Notes: generated by a model from the letters alone, not told the origin. Positions 44,406 to 53,826 are shown, numbered from the stretch's first letter. The stretch: 64,000 bases of DNA from Croceicoccus gelatinilyticus (GCF_018398395.1 NZ_JAHCBF010000002.1:372001-436000); one strand, 5' to 3'. Numbers and translations: made by a program.

Positions 44406-45101
44406 ATGGCAAAGGCAAAGGCGCGCGGGTTCGGTGCGCGCATTTTCATCTTCCTGTTCAAACTCACCCTCGCGCTGGTCCTTTTCAGCGTGCTGTGGGT
44501 CCTGCTCTATCGCATCGTGCCCGTTCCGGTGACGGCGACGATGCTGTTGGACGACAAGGGCATCACCAAGGACTGGGAACCGCTGTCCGACATCGACCGC
44601 AACATGGTCCGCGCCGTCATTGCGGCAGAAGACGGGAAGTTCTGCGAACACGCCGGCTTCGACCGCGAAGCGATCGAGAAAGCCATGCAGCAAAACGCGC
44701 AAGGTGGACGCATTCGCGGTGGATCGACGATAAGCCAGCAGACCGCGAAGAACGCCTTCCTGTGGCAAGGTGGCGGCTATTTCCGCAAAGGGCTGGAGGC
44801 GTGGTTCACGTTCCTGATCGAGAACCTTTGGGGCAAGCGGCGGATCATGGAAGTCTATCTGAACGTGGCAGAGACCGGCATCGGCACTTACGGGGTCGAG
44901 GCAGGGTCGATGCGGTATTTCAACCACTCCGCCGACCGGTTGAATACGACAGAGGCCGCCCGCATGGCCGCCGCGCTGCCGCTGCCCAAGAAGCGGTCGG
45001 TCAAGAACCCGTCGGGCTGGCTTGCCCGCCACGGCAATACGATTCGTGCGCGGATCGGTGTCGTGGCGCGTGACGGACTCGATTCCTGCGTCTACGAGTA
45101 A
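44406..45101 (+). CDS. mtgA: Monofunctional peptidoglycan glycosyltransferase
   Basis: 231 residues. Polymerises lipid II into glycan strands at the membrane. One transmembrane anchor (about 15-38), then a GT51 domain with the catalytic Glu in VIAAEDGKFCEHAGFD, GGSTISQQTAKNAFLW and RRIMEVYLNVAETG. There is no transpeptidase domain, as expected for MtgA. The ATG at 44406 is preferred to a start 18 bases earlier. The metal exporter gene begins 4 bases after its stop. Confidence 0.93.
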   Translation: MAKAKARGFGARIFIFLFKLTLALVLFSVLWVLLYRIVPVPVTATMLLDDKGITKDWEPLSDIDRNMVRAVIAAEDGKFCEHAGFDREAIEKAMQQNAQGGRIRGGSTISQQTAKNAFLWQGGGYFRKGLEAWFTFLIENLWGKRRIMEVYLNVAETGIGTYGVEAGSMRYFNHSADRLNTTEAARMAAALPLPKKRSVKNPSGWLARHGNTIRARIGVVARDGLDSCVYE

Positions 45102-45105
45102 CGAC

Positions 45106-46032
45106 ATGGGCGCAGGGCATCATCACGGGCATTCGCACGGGCATGGACACGATCACGGGCCGGCCGATTATGGCAAGGCTTTCGCGATCGGCGTCGCGCT
45201 CAACACCGGCTTCGTCGTCATCGAGGCGCTGGCAGGCTTTCTCTACGGCTCGATGGCGCTGGTCGCCGATGCCGGGCACAACCTGTCGGATGTTCTCTCG
45301 CTACTGATTGCCTGGGGCGCGAGCGCGCTGGCCAAGCGGCCGCCTTCGGCGCGGTTCACATATGGCCTGAAATCCAGCTCCATCCTCGCCGCGATGGCCA
45401 ATGCCGCGCTGCTGCTGGTCGCGCTGGGCGCGATCACGGTGGAAACGCTGCGCCGCCTGTTCGATCCCGCGCCGGTAGAGCCGGGCCCGATCATGATCGT
45501 CGCGGCCATCGGCATCGTCATCAACACGGTGACCGCACTGATGTTCATGCGCGGGCGCAAAGGCGATCTCAACATTCGCGGCGCCTATCTGCACATGGTG
45601 GCCGACGCGGCCGTTTCTGCAGGCGTCGTCGTGGCAGGTCTGTTGATCTGGCTCACCGGCATGGCGTGGATCGATCCGGTCACCTCGCTCGTCATCGTCG
45701 CGATCATCGCGGTGGGCACGTGGGGACTTTTGAAGGACAGCGTGAAGATGGGTCTCCACGCCGTTCCCGACGGCATCGACGAAGGCACCGTGCGCGATGA
45801 ACTGGCGGGTATGCCCGGCGTCACCAGCGTCCACGATCTCCAAATCTGGCCGATGAGCACGACCGAGACCGCTCTGACCGCGCATCTCGTCATGCCGGCG
45901 GGCCATCCGGGCGATGCCTTCCTGCACGAAGTGGCAGAGCGGCTGCACCACCGTTTCGGGATCGAGCATGCGACAATCCAGCTAGAAACCGACCCGGAGG
46001 CCTGCGCGCTGCACCACGATCACGTCGTGTAG
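45106..46032 (+). CDS. CDF-family zinc/divalent cation exporter
   Basis: 308 residues. Antiporter that removes zinc or related ions. His-rich cytoplasmic N-terminus HHHGHSHGHGHDHG, six membrane spans, the metal sites in VADAGHNLSDVLS (TM2) and HMVADAAVSAGVV (TM5), and a C-terminal cytoplasmic domain that ends in another His patch (ALHHDHVV). ZitB/CzcD subgroup by pattern. Start at 45106 just after mtgA; a two-gene unit is likely. Confidence 0.92.
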   Translation: MGAGHHHGHSHGHGHDHGPADYGKAFAIGVALNTGFVVIEALAGFLYGSMALVADAGHNLSDVLSLLIAWGASALAKRPPSARFTYGLKSSSILAAMANAALLLVALGAITVETLRRLFDPAPVEPGPIMIVAAIGIVINTVTALMFMRGRKGDLNIRGAYLHMVADAAVSAGVVVAGLLIWLTGMAWIDPVTSLVIVAIIAVGTWGLLKDSVKMGLHAVPDGIDEGTVRDELAGMPGVTSVHDLQIWPMSTTETALTAHLVMPAGHPGDAFLHEVAERLHHRFGIEHATIQLETDPEACALHHDHVV

Positions 46033-46135
46033 CGCTTAACGGTCATGACAAATCCTGCCATCATCTTGCGGCAGGTTTGGCTCTGACGTAAGTTCCGCCC
46101 CGTTCCGGCAGGCTTTTCCCGGAACAAGGGGGGAT

Positions 46136-46864
46136 ATGAAAAGCAACCGGATAAAAGACATCGCGTTGCGCGTGGGAGTGGTCATAGGCATCATCGCGTG
46201 CCTGCTGACGATCTTCGTCAATCTCGCATCGCTACGCTGTTTCAACGCCATTTTCGATTCCGTCTGCCGCGTGTCGACCACGCGCAGCGTCGTCGCGCTC
46301 ACGTTCTCCGACGGACCTGACAACGGGACGGTGAACGCCGTGCTGCCCGTTCTGGCCAGCCGCGATGCCAAGGCAACGTTCTTCCTGTCGGGCCAGAAGA
46401 TCGAAAACGCGATGCCCGCGACGAAGCAGATCGTTGCCGCGGGGCACGAACTGGGCAACCTCGCCTATTCGAACCAGGTGATGGAAGACCGCCCGCAAGA
46501 GTTTCACAAGGCGGAAATCGAACAGACCGACAAGCTGCTGCGCGACGCGGGGGCGGAAAACCCGAACCTGTTCCGCCCGCCGTTCGGCATCCGGTCAGTG
46601 GGCCTGCTTTGGGAACTGCACTCGGCCGATTACAAGCTGGTGATGTGGGACGTTTCCGATAACGGCAAGCGAGAGGCCCCGCCTGAAGCGCTGGCCAACG
46701 CAATCGTGGCGCAATCGGCACCGGGTTCGATCATCATGCTCCACGCGCTGGACGCAGGCGACGACAATACACGCGCAGCCCTTCCGCTGATCCTTGATGG
46801 TCTTGCCGAAAAGGGCCTGAAGGTCGTGACGGTCAGCGAACTGCTGGAAGCCAAGGGCAAGTAG
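46136..46864 (+). CDS. NodB-fold polysaccharide deacetylase homologue lacking metal ligands
   Basis: 242 residues with one N-terminal transmembrane segment (about 10-32) and a NodB domain facing the periplasm. RPPFG (motif 3), the MWDVSD strand (motif 4) and IIMLHALDAG (motif 5) are kept. However, motif 1 reads TFSDGPD instead of TFDDGPD, and motif 2 reads GHELGNLAYSN where the family has NHTxSH, so both zinc-binding His and the first Asp are missing. Catalysis by the usual mechanism looks impossible; a carbohydrate-binding or regulatory role is possible. It stands alone after the CDF gene. Confidence 0.85.
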   Translation: MKSNRIKDIALRVGVVIGIIACLLTIFVNLASLRCFNAIFDSVCRVSTTRSVVALTFSDGPDNGTVNAVLPVLASRDAKATFFLSGQKIENAMPATKQIVAAGHELGNLAYSNQVMEDRPQEFHKAEIEQTDKLLRDAGAENPNLFRPPFGIRSVGLLWELHSADYKLVMWDVSDNGKREAPPEALANAIVAQSAPGSIIMLHALDAGDDNTRAALPLILDGLAEKGLKVVTVSELLEAKGK

Positions 46865-46903
46865 GCCCTTCCCGACCGGCCCCATACCGACAGGCTTAAA
46901 CGC

Positions 46904-46940
46904 AAACGGCGCGCCCCGATGGGACGCGCCGTTCGTGTTT
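46904..46940. terminator. Bidirectional terminator between deacetylase homologue and clpX
   Basis: AACGGCGCG (46905-46913) pairs with CGCGCCGTT (46925-46933), with an inner CCC/GGG. T-containing sequence follows on both strands. Confidence 0.75.
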
Positions 46941-46959
46941 CAAATGGTAGCGCCAGCGC

Positions 46960-48216
46960 TTAGGCGGCAGCTTCCTTGCCCTTGTGGACCTGAACAGGCT
47001 CCTTGCGGCCCTCGACCACTTCCTTGTCGACGACGACTTCCGAAACGCCTTCCAGCGTCGGCAGATCGAACATCGTGTCGAGCAGGATAGCCTCGACGAT
47101 GGAACGCAGGCCGCGTGCACCCGTTTTGCGCTTGATCGCCTTCTGGGCGACCGCTTCAAGCGCATCGTCGGTGAATGTCAGGACCACGTCCTCAAGCTCG
47201 AACAGCTTCTGGTATTGCTTGACCAGCGCGTTCTTCGGCTCGCTCAGGATCTTGACCAGCGCCGCGACGTCGAGGTCTTCGAGCGTTGCGATAACCGGCA
47301 GACGACCGACGAATTCGGGGATCAGGCCGAACTTCAGCAGATCTTCCGGCTCTGCCTTTGACAGCAGTTCGCCGATCTGGCGCTTTTCGGGATCGGCGAC
47401 ATGCGCACCGAAACCGATCGAACGCTTCTGCAGACGATCCGAGATCAGCTTTTCCAGCCCCGCGAATGCGCCGCCACAGATGAACAGGATGTTCGTCGTG
47501 TCGACCTGCAGGAATTCCTGCTGCGGATGCTTGCGGCCACCCTGCGGCGGAACCGAGGCGGTGGTGCCTTCCATAAGCTTCAACAGGGCCTGCTGCACGC
47601 CCTCGCCCGACACGTCGCGCGTGATCGAGGGGTTTTCGGCCTTGCGCGTGATCTTGTCGATCTCGTCGATGTAGACGATGCCGTGCTGCGCCTTTTCGAC
47701 GTTGTAGTCGGATGCCTGCAGCAGCTTCAGGATGATGTTCTCGACGTCCTCACCCACGTAACCGGCTTCGGTCAAGGTGGTGGCGTCGGCCATCGTGAAG
47801 GGCACGTCGAAAGTGCGCGCCAGCGTCTGGGCCAGCAGCGTCTTGCCCGAACCGGTCGGGCCGACGAGCAGGATATTCGACTTCGCCAGTTCGACGTCGT
47901 TCGACTTACCCGCATGCTTCAACCGCTTGTAGTGGTTGTGCACTGCGACCGACAGGACGCGTTTCGCACGGTCCTGACCGATGACGTAGTCGTTCAAGGT
48001 CGCGAAGATTTCCGACGGAGGCGGCACGCCGCCATCCTTCTTGCCGGCGATTCCGGCCTTCGTTTCCTCGCGAATGATGTCGTTGCAAAGCTCGACGCAT
48101 TCATCGCAGATGAAAACGGTCGGCCCGGCGATCAGCTTGCGCACCTCGTGCTGCGACTTGCCGCAGAAGCTGCAATAGAGAGTGCTCTTGCTGTCAGTTC
48201 CACTGACTTTGGTCAT
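46960..48216 (-). CDS. clpX: ATP-dependent unfoldase ClpX
   Basis: 418 residues. AAA+ unfoldase of the ClpXP protease. N-terminal zinc domain with Cys15, Cys18, Cys37 and Cys40; Walker A GPTGSGKT; Walker B in [11 protein letters not shown]; pore loop GYVG in [11 protein letters not shown]; the IGF loop RSIGFGAHV that docks on ClpP; sensor 2 in [11 protein letters not shown]. In alphaproteobacteria it also drives CtrA turnover with CpdR, which connects to chpT. It follows clpP with a 203-base gap that shows no gene. Confidence 0.97.
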   Translation of the reverse strand: MTKVSGTDSKSTLYCSFCGKSQHEVRKLIAGPTVFICDECVELCNDIIREETKAGIAGKKDGGVPPPSEIFATLNDYVIGQDRAKRVLSVAVHNHYKRLKHAGKSNDVELAKSNILLVGPTGSGKTLLAQTLARTFDVPFTMADATTLTEAGYVGEDVENIILKLLQASDYNVEKAQHGIVYIDEIDKITRKAENPSITRDVSGEGVQQALLKLMEGTTASVPPQGGRKHPQQEFLQVDTTNILFICGGAFAGLEKLISDRLQKRSIGFGAHVADPEKRQIGELLSKAEPEDLLKFGLIPEFVGRLPVIATLEDLDVAALVKILSEPKNALVKQYQKLFELEDVVLTFTDDALEAVAQKAIKRKTGARGLRSIVEAILLDTMFDLPTLEGVSEVVVDKEVVEGRKEPVQVHKGKEAAA

Positions 48217-48419
48217 ATTCCATCCTGAAGCGCCCGGACTCGGGCGACTTTATCGAATTTACGCGCGCAGGGTCGAGAATCAACCATTACGCAAAAGTGC
48301 TCCGACACACGGTGCATAACTGCAACGCCCTGTCGAAGCGGTTAATCATGTGAGGCAGCGCCCCTGCCCCCATTCGGGACAGATGGCGCCGCACTGCTGT
48401 GCCGGGAGATTAAGGCTGC

Positions 48420-49103
48420 TCAGCCTTCGCCGCTTTCGGCGTCGGTCCGGCTCACGAAGACCTTGTCGACCAGGCCGAATTCCTTGGCCTCGTCCGCTTC
48501 GAGGAACGTGTCGCGGTCCATGGCCTTCTCGATCGTTTCAAGGTCCTTGCCGGTATACTTGACGTAAAGGTCGTTCATCCGGCGACGGATACGCAGGATT
48601 TCGCGGGCCTGGATCTCGATGTCCGATGCCATGCCGCGCGCACCGCCCGAAGGCTGGTGGATCATGATGCGTGCATTGGGAAGCGCGATGCGCATGCCCG
48701 GCTCGCCCGCGGCGAGAAGGAAGCTGCCCATCGACGCAGCCTGACCGATGCAGACCGTCGAGACGCGCGGCTTGATGTACTGCATGGTGTCATGGATCGC
48801 CATGCCCGCCGTGACGACGCCGCCCGGCGAGTTGATGTACATCGAGATGTCCTTGGTGCTGTCCTCGGATTCGAGAAACAGCAGCTGCGCGACGATGAGC
48901 GAGGCCATGTTGTCCTCGACCTGGCCGGTCACGAACACGATGCGTTCGCGCAGCAGGCGCGAGAAGATGTCGAAGCTGCGTTCGCCGCGGCTCGTCTGCT
49001 CGACGACGACGGGCACGAGGGCACCGGTTGCGGGATCGATTTCGAATTTACCCTGGGCGGATTCGGAGCGGGTGCCAAACAGGTCGAGCATGGAGGTCCT
49101 CAT
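48420..49103 (-). CDS. clpP: ATP-dependent Clp protease proteolytic subunit
   Basis: 227 residues as drawn. Serine peptidase forming the double heptamer that degrades substrates fed by ClpX. Catalytic Ser in [16 protein letters not shown], His in [11 protein letters not shown] and Asp in [12 protein letters not shown]. The N-terminal [20 protein letters not shown] is typical. Two starts are possible: ATG at 49103, or ATG at 49091, which has GAGGA six bases upstream and may be the true one (223 residues). It stands apart from tig, with two unrelated genes between. Confidence 0.95.
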   Translation of the reverse strand: MRTSMLDLFGTRSESAQGKFEIDPATGALVPVVVEQTSRGERSFDIFSRLLRERIVFVTGQVEDNMASLIVAQLLFLESEDSTKDISMYINSPGGVVTAGMAIHDTMQYIKPRVSTVCIGQAASMGSFLLAAGEPGMRIALPNARIMIHQPSGGARGMASDIEIQAREILRIRRRMNDLYVKYTGKDLETIEKAMDRDTFLEADEAKEFGLVDKVFVSRTDAESGEG

Positions 49104-49195
49104 GATGTTGCCAGCCCTATGTCGCCACTCCCCTCGGCATGTTCAAGGGCATTAATCCTTGTCGGGATAAGTCGTATCAGGGCAGAACGTTAACG

Positions 49196-50752
49196 ATGAA
49201 AATATCCCCCTCGCGTACCGCGCTCCCGCTTGCGCTCGCCCTCCTCGCCGTAACCCCCGCCGCCGCGCAGGAACAGGCGACGCGGGTCGTCGACCTTACG
49301 CCGTCGCTGCGCGAAACCGCGGCAAAGCTGCAGGTGCAGCGGATTGAGGCCTTCGATGATCGGGGCCCACGCATCGGGGCAGTGATGATCCACGCCGACG
49401 ACCTGCAGGCACAAGTGGCCAATGCTGCGCGCAGCGGTCTGCCACTGGCCGGATATACGGTCATGGTGAAGGACAACATCGAGACCCGCGAATGGGCGAC
49501 CACGGCGGGAAGCCTTGCGCTGGTCGACAACATGACCGCCCGCGATGCCCCCATCGTCGCCCGCCTGCGCGCGGCAGGGGCAGTGATCGCAGGGAAAACC
49601 AACCTGTCCGAATGGGCGAATTTCCGTTCCTCGGATTCGACCAGCGGGTGGAGCGCGGTTGGCGGACAGACACGCAACCCGCATGCGCCGTTCCGCAACG
49701 CTTGCGGATCGTCGTCGGGCAGTGCGGCGGCGGTGGCGGCCCTAATGACCTCTTTCGCGCTCGGTACCGAGACTGACGGGTCGATCACGTGCCCTGCCAG
49801 CGTCAATGGCGTTGTCGGGTTCAAGCCCACGCTCGGTCTTGTCAGCCGGACGCACATCGTGCCGCTGTCCCATTCGCAGGATACGGCAGGACCGATCACG
49901 CAGACGGTCAAGGACGCCGCCCGCGTGCTGACCGCGATTGCAGGCAGCGACCCGCTCGATCCCGCGACGGCCGCCGCCGATACGTACAAGGTCGACTATG
50001 CCAAGGGCCTCGATGCCGCCGCATTGGAGGGGCTGCGCATCGGCGTCATGCGCAAGCAGGTGGGGGAGCGCGAGGACGTGGCCCAACTGTTCGAAGCTGC
50101 GCTGGCCGACATGGAGAAGGCCGGAGCCGTGCTGGTCGAAGTCGACTACGAACCGCAGGACGAGATGTACGAGGACGAGTTTACCGTCCTGCTCTACGAA
50201 TTCCGCGAGGACTTGGGCGCATACTTGCGCGCCTCACCCGCCGACATTCCGGTGCGCAGTCTTGCCGACGTGATCCGCTTCAACAAGGCGCACGCGGACA
50301 CCGAACTGCGCTGGTTCGGGCAAGACCTGATGGAACAGGCGCAAGGGACGGTGGACCAGCAGGCTTATGAGGAAGCGCGCGCCGATTCGCTGCGCATGGC
50401 CAAGGACGAAGGGGTCGACCGGCTTCTGGCCGAATACGAGGTCGACATTCTCGTCGCGCCGACGATGGGCCCGGCGTGGTCGACCGACCTCATCTACGGA
50501 GACAATTTCGAAGGCGATATCGGCATCGGCTCGATCGCCGCGATCGGCGGAACGCCGCACCTCACGGTACCGATGGGCACAGTCGAGAAGCTCCCCGTCG
50601 GCCTGTCGTTCATGGGGCCGAAGTGGGCTGACCTCGACGTGCTGAAGGCAGGTGCGGCTTATGAAAAGGTGCGCAGTGCAGAACTCGCCACGGTGCGTTT
50701 CGCGTCCGATCCGCGATTTCTGGAAAAAGTGATGCGCCCGGCGGGGGACTAG
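49196..50752 (+). CDS. Secreted amidase-signature hydrolase
   Basis: 518 residues. Signal peptide with cleavage near AAA-QE (about residue 24), so periplasmic or secreted. Amidase-signature catalytic Lys in GYTVMVKDNIET, cis-Ser and Gly/Ser core in ACGSSSGSAAAVAAL, and nucleophile Ser in GTETDGSITCPAS. Compared with GatA it lacks tRNA-amidotransferase context. The substrate is unknown; amides or peptide amides are typical. It is read opposite to clpP and the dioxygenase gene. Confidence 0.87.
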   Translation: MKISPSRTALPLALALLAVTPAAAQEQATRVVDLTPSLRETAAKLQVQRIEAFDDRGPRIGAVMIHADDLQAQVANAARSGLPLAGYTVMVKDNIETREWATTAGSLALVDNMTARDAPIVARLRAAGAVIAGKTNLSEWANFRSSDSTSGWSAVGGQTRNPHAPFRNACGSSSGSAAAVAALMTSFALGTETDGSITCPASVNGVVGFKPTLGLVSRTHIVPLSHSQDTAGPITQTVKDAARVLTAIAGSDPLDPATAAADTYKVDYAKGLDAAALEGLRIGVMRKQVGEREDVAQLFEAALADMEKAGAVLVEVDYEPQDEMYEDEFTVLLYEFREDLGAYLRASPADIPVRSLADVIRFNKAHADTELRWFGQDLMEQAQGTVDQQAYEEARADSLRMAKDEGVDRLLAEYEVDILVAPTMGPAWSTDLIYGDNFEGDIGIGSIAAIGGTPHLTVPMGTVEKLPVGLSFMGPKWADLDVLKAGAAYEKVRSAELATVRFASDPRFLEKVMRPAGD

Positions 50753-50783
50753 GCCGCCGGGCGCATGCGCAAGGGTCGGTGAT

Positions 50784-50802
50784 CCTTGGGGTGCCCCCAA
50801 GG
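50784..50802. terminator. Hairpin between convergent amidase and dioxygenase genes
   Basis: CCTTGGGG (50784-50791) pairs with CCCCAAGG (50795-50802) over a three-base loop, one base before the dioxygenase stop. No T-tract follows on either side, so termination is only probable. Confidence 0.4.
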
Positions 50803-50803
50803 C

Positions 50804-51697
50804 TCAGGTCGCGACTCCGACCGTTGCGACAGCTGTAAATCCTTCGCTGACCGAGCCCGTGGCCGTCAGCGTCATCGCTTCCTGCTGGGCGGTGGTATTG
50901 TCTCCGAATACGTTGTCGCCGGAGATCGATTCGCCTGAATAATTGCTCTTCGACGAGGAATAGGCCGAGGTCGCGTAGACCTCCTGGTTCTGCTCGTCGG
51001 GCATGGCGAACTGGCTGATCAGAACCGCGTAGCGGCCGCTGGTCGCGTTATCGAGGCTGGAATAGATCTCGAAGTGAATATGCGGGAAGCGGCCGTTGTA
51101 GCACCCCGGCCAGATCGTCGTGGACGTGCACTCGCCGTTCTCATCGGTGACCTGAACGCCGCGCAGATAGCTCTCGTTCGGCAGGTCGTAGAGCGAATAG
51201 TGCCCGTCGACGTCGCAGTGCCAGACATAGACCGCGTAACCGGCCAGCGCCGCGCAGCTATCGTTAACGTCGGCGAGCCGGATGGTCAGCGTGGTCTCGA
51301 TGCCCTCTGCCGTCGTGGTCGAAGTGCCGAGGAAGCTGGAACGGATGTCCGAACGCTCGACCCCGCTTTCGACCAGCACGTTGGAACTGAGCCCCCGCGA
51401 GGTATTGGTACCATCGGCAGGATAGGGCCCGTTGGTTTCCGAGGCGTAGGAGACGCAGGCCGAAGACGTGCTGCCAGTGGACGTCGGCGTCGGAGTGGGC
51501 GTCGGCGTCGAGGTCGAGACCGTCGTGGTCGTCGAAGCGCTGCTGTCCGAACCGCCGCAACCGGCGAGGAGTGCGGTCGCACCTGCACTGCCGAACAGGC
51601 CGAGGGCCCGGCGGCGGCCTACCGCGATACGCTCCATCCGGGCGAGGTCGCGGGCAAGTTGTTGTCCGTCGTGTTCGTGGGTATCGGCAAGTGCCAT
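50804..51697 (-). CDS. Tat-exported intradiol-dioxygenase-like lipoprotein
   Basis: 297 residues. The N-terminus has a twin-arginine signal GRRRALGLFG followed by a lipobox LLAGC, so a folded, metal-loaded, lipid-anchored protein is expected. A Ser/Thr/Pro linker with repeated TPTPTPTS follows. The catalytic domain is intradiol type: VYVWHCDVDGHYSLYD, then CYNGRFPHIHFEIYSS with the Tyr and two His ligands of the iron site in the right order. Ring-cleavage activity is predicted but the substrate is unknown. The ATG at 51697 has AAGGA ten bases upstream. Confidence 0.85.
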   Translation of the reverse strand: MALADTHEHDGQQLARDLARMERIAVGRRRALGLFGSAGATALLAGCGGSDSSASTTTTVSTSTPTPTPTPTSTGSTSSACVSYASETNGPYPADGTNTSRGLSSNVLVESGVERSDIRSSFLGTSTTTAEGIETTLTIRLADVNDSCAALAGYAVYVWHCDVDGHYSLYDLPNESYLRGVQVTDENGECTSTTIWPGCYNGRFPHIHFEIYSSLDNATSGRYAVLISQFAMPDEQNQEVYATSAYSSSKSNYSGESISGDNVFGDNTTAQQEAMTLTATGSVSEGFTAVATVGVAT

Positions 51698-51885
51698 GTG
51701 GGGGTCGCAGTCCTTTGAATTCGTGGAGTTCGGTTCGTCTGTGAACGACGGAAAACCACGACTGTGCGTGCCGCGCAATGGGCCGGCGGGCGCTTGAGAC
51801 ACACTGCGACAAAGCTCTACATCGCGGTTACGCCGGTGCGTTTTCTGATACTCCGGCAGGGCATTTGCGCGGGTCCGGACTGCAC

Positions 51886-51927
51886 AAAAAGATAGGGCCG
51901 GGGAAAGCATGTGCTCTCCCCGGCCCT
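51886..51927 (-). terminator. Terminator after tig
   Basis: AGGGCCGGGGA (51894-51904) pairs with TCCCCGGCCCT (51917-51927); on the minus strand five T follow at 51886-51890. It lies just after the trigger factor stop. Confidence 0.9.
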
Positions 51928-51955
51928 GTCGGCCTGTCGCGAATCGCGAGCCCGA

Positions 51956-53542
51956 TCAGTCGGCCTTGGCGGCCTTCTTGGCGGGAGCCTTCTTCGCAGC
52001 GGCCTTCTTTGCCGGTGCCTTCTTGGCAGGTGCCTTCTTGGCGGGGGCCTTTTCGCCCTCGTCCTTGGCAGCAGCCTTCTTGGCCGGAGCCTTCTTCGCC
52101 GGGGCCTTCTTCGCAGCGGGCTTTTCCTCGGCTGCGTCGTCGGTCTTCTTGGCGGCTGCCTTCTTCTTGGCAGCAGGCTTCTTCTTGGCGGGCTTGGCTT
52201 CGGCCTCGGCGCCTTCTTCGGCTTCGATCGCGGCCTGCAGCTCGTCCTTGGTCACTTCACGCTCGGTGACGTCGGCCTTGTCGAACAGGAAGTCGACGAC
52301 CTTGTCCTCGTAAAGCGGGGCGCGCAGCTGGGCAGCGGCCATCGGCTCGTTGCGGACGTATTCCATGAACCGCTCACGGTCTTCCGGACGATACTGCTGC
52401 GCAGCCTGCATCATCAGCATCTGCATTTCCTGCTGGGAAACTTCGACGCCGTTCTTCTGGCCGATTTCCGAAAGCAGCAGGCCAAGGCGCACGCGGCGCT
52501 CTGCAATACGCTTGTAGTCGTCCTTCTCCGCCTCGATTTCCTTCATCGCGGCTTCGGGGTCTTCCTCGCGGGCAGCTTCCTGCTCCAGCTGGGCCCAGAT
52601 CTGCTGGAATTCGGCGTCCACCATGCTCGGCGGGACGGCGAAGTCGTGACCGGCGGCCAGGACGTCGAGCAGCGAGCGCTTCATCTGGGTGCGGGTAAGA
52701 CCGGCGGTCTCCTGCTCCAGCTGGCCCTTCAGAAGCTCCTTGAGCTTGTCGAGGCTGTCGAGACCGAGGTTGGTGGCGAATTCCTCGTCGATCTTGGTCT
52801 CGGTCGCGACCTTCACTTCCTTGACGGTGATGTCGAAGGTGGCTTCCTTGCCCTTCAGGTTTTCGGCCGGATAGTCTTCGGGGAAGGTTACGGTGATGGT
52901 CTTTTCATCACCGGTCTTGGCACCGACGAGCTGTTCCTCGAAGCCCGGGATGAAACGGCCCGAACCAATTTCCAGCGCCGCGTCTTCGGCCTTGCCGCCG
53001 TCGAATTCTACGCCGTCGAGCTTGCCGACGAAATCGATGATCAGCTGGTCGCCTTCGGCGGCCTTCTTGGTCTTGGCAGCCTTCTTGAAGGACTTCTGCT
53101 GACCGGCAAGCTGTTCGAGCGCCTCGTCGACCTGTGCGTCGGTGACGGGAACGACCAGCTTTTCAAGCTTCAGACCGTCAAGCTCGGGCGCCTCGATTTC
53201 GGGCAGCACTTCGAGTTCGACAGTGACTTCGGCGTCCTTGCCCTGCTCGTAGCTTTCGCCGAGCGTGACCGACGGCTGCATCGCGGGGCGCAGCTTGTTC
53301 TCGGTCATGACCTTGTCGACGCTTTCGCGGACGGCCTTCTGGAGAGCGTCGGCGTGGATCGCCTCGCCGTGCATCTTCTTCACGAGGTTCGCGGGAACCT
53401 TGCCCGGACGGAAGCCCGGCATGCGGACCTGCGGTGCGATACGCTTGATTTCGTCAGCGACGCGCGAATCGATCTCGGAAGCGGGAATGGTTACGGCGTA
53501 GGCACGGGCCAGGCCGTCGTTCTTGGTTTCGGAAATCTGCAT
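51956..53542 (-). CDS. tig: Trigger factor with lysine-rich C-terminal tail
   Basis: 528 residues. Ribosome-bound chaperone and prolyl isomerase. N-terminal ribosome-binding domain with FRPGKVPANLV, the FKBP-type middle domain (about 155-245: GDQLIIDFVGKLDG, GRFIPGFEEQLVGAK, GDEKTITVTFPEDYPAENLKG split), and the helical C-domain (about 260-425). Beyond it, ~100 residues are Lys/Ala-rich with many KKAPAKKA units, recalling histone H1-like tails. E. coli Tig is shorter and lacks this. Start at 53542. tRNA-Leu lies immediately upstream, a common alphaproteobacterial layout. Confidence 0.95.
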   Translation of the reverse strand: MQISETKNDGLARAYAVTIPASEIDSRVADEIKRIAPQVRMPGFRPGKVPANLVKKMHGEAIHADALQKAVRESVDKVMTENKLRPAMQPSVTLGESYEQGKDAEVTVELEVLPEIEAPELDGLKLEKLVVPVTDAQVDEALEQLAGQQKSFKKAAKTKKAAEGDQLIIDFVGKLDGVEFDGGKAEDAALEIGSGRFIPGFEEQLVGAKTGDEKTITVTFPEDYPAENLKGKEATFDITVKEVKVATETKIDEEFATNLGLDSLDKLKELLKGQLEQETAGLTRTQMKRSLLDVLAAGHDFAVPPSMVDAEFQQIWAQLEQEAAREEDPEAAMKEIEAEKDDYKRIAERRVRLGLLLSEIGQKNGVEVSQQEMQMLMMQAAQQYRPEDRERFMEYVRNEPMAAAQLRAPLYEDKVVDFLFDKADVTEREVTKDELQAAIEAEEGAEAEAKPAKKKPAAKKKAAAKKTDDAAEEKPAAKKAPAKKAPAKKAAAKDEGEKAPAKKAPAKKAPAKKAAAKKAPAKKAAKAD

Positions 53543-53627
53543 TGGTATCCCTTCTAGGGGTATCTCTCTGGTCTGGCGGTAGTCGGATCTGCCGCGTGGC
53601 TGGCCCGGGTCTACCGCCGTTTCGGTC

Positions 53628-53712
53628 TGGTGCGGGCGAAGGGACTCGAACCCCCACATCTTGCGATACCAGAACCTAAATCTGGCGCGTCTACCAGTTC
53701 CGCCACGCCCGC
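53628..53712 (-). tRNA. tRNA-Leu (anticodon TAG)
   Basis: Acceptor arms GCGGGCG and CGCCCGC pair, with discriminator A and an encoded CCA. The anticodon arm CCAGA-TTTAGGT-TCTGG gives anticodon TAG, reading CUA codons for leucine. A long variable arm (TATCGCAAGATGTG) and the T arm GGGGGTTCGAGTCCC are present. 85 nt with CCA. It is upstream of tig on the same strand. Confidence 0.95.
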
Positions 53713-53826
53713 GGCGACCTTCACCTGCCATACGGCATGAAAAATCGGCTCGCGCGCCTCTATCGAAGCCCTGCCAAAAGCGCAAGCGCCACGGGATACT
53801 GCGGCCCCGATGTGCGTTTTATCGAT

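Noticed and set aside
51960-52200. CRISPR-like or satellite repeat
   Set aside because: The repetition is codon-level, within the Lys/Ala-rich tail of tig, without spacers.
51911-53557. Plus-strand 548-codon frame across tig
   Set aside because: Antisense of tig; Leu/Gly/Ala-rich because it is the complement of Lys/Ala-rich codons.
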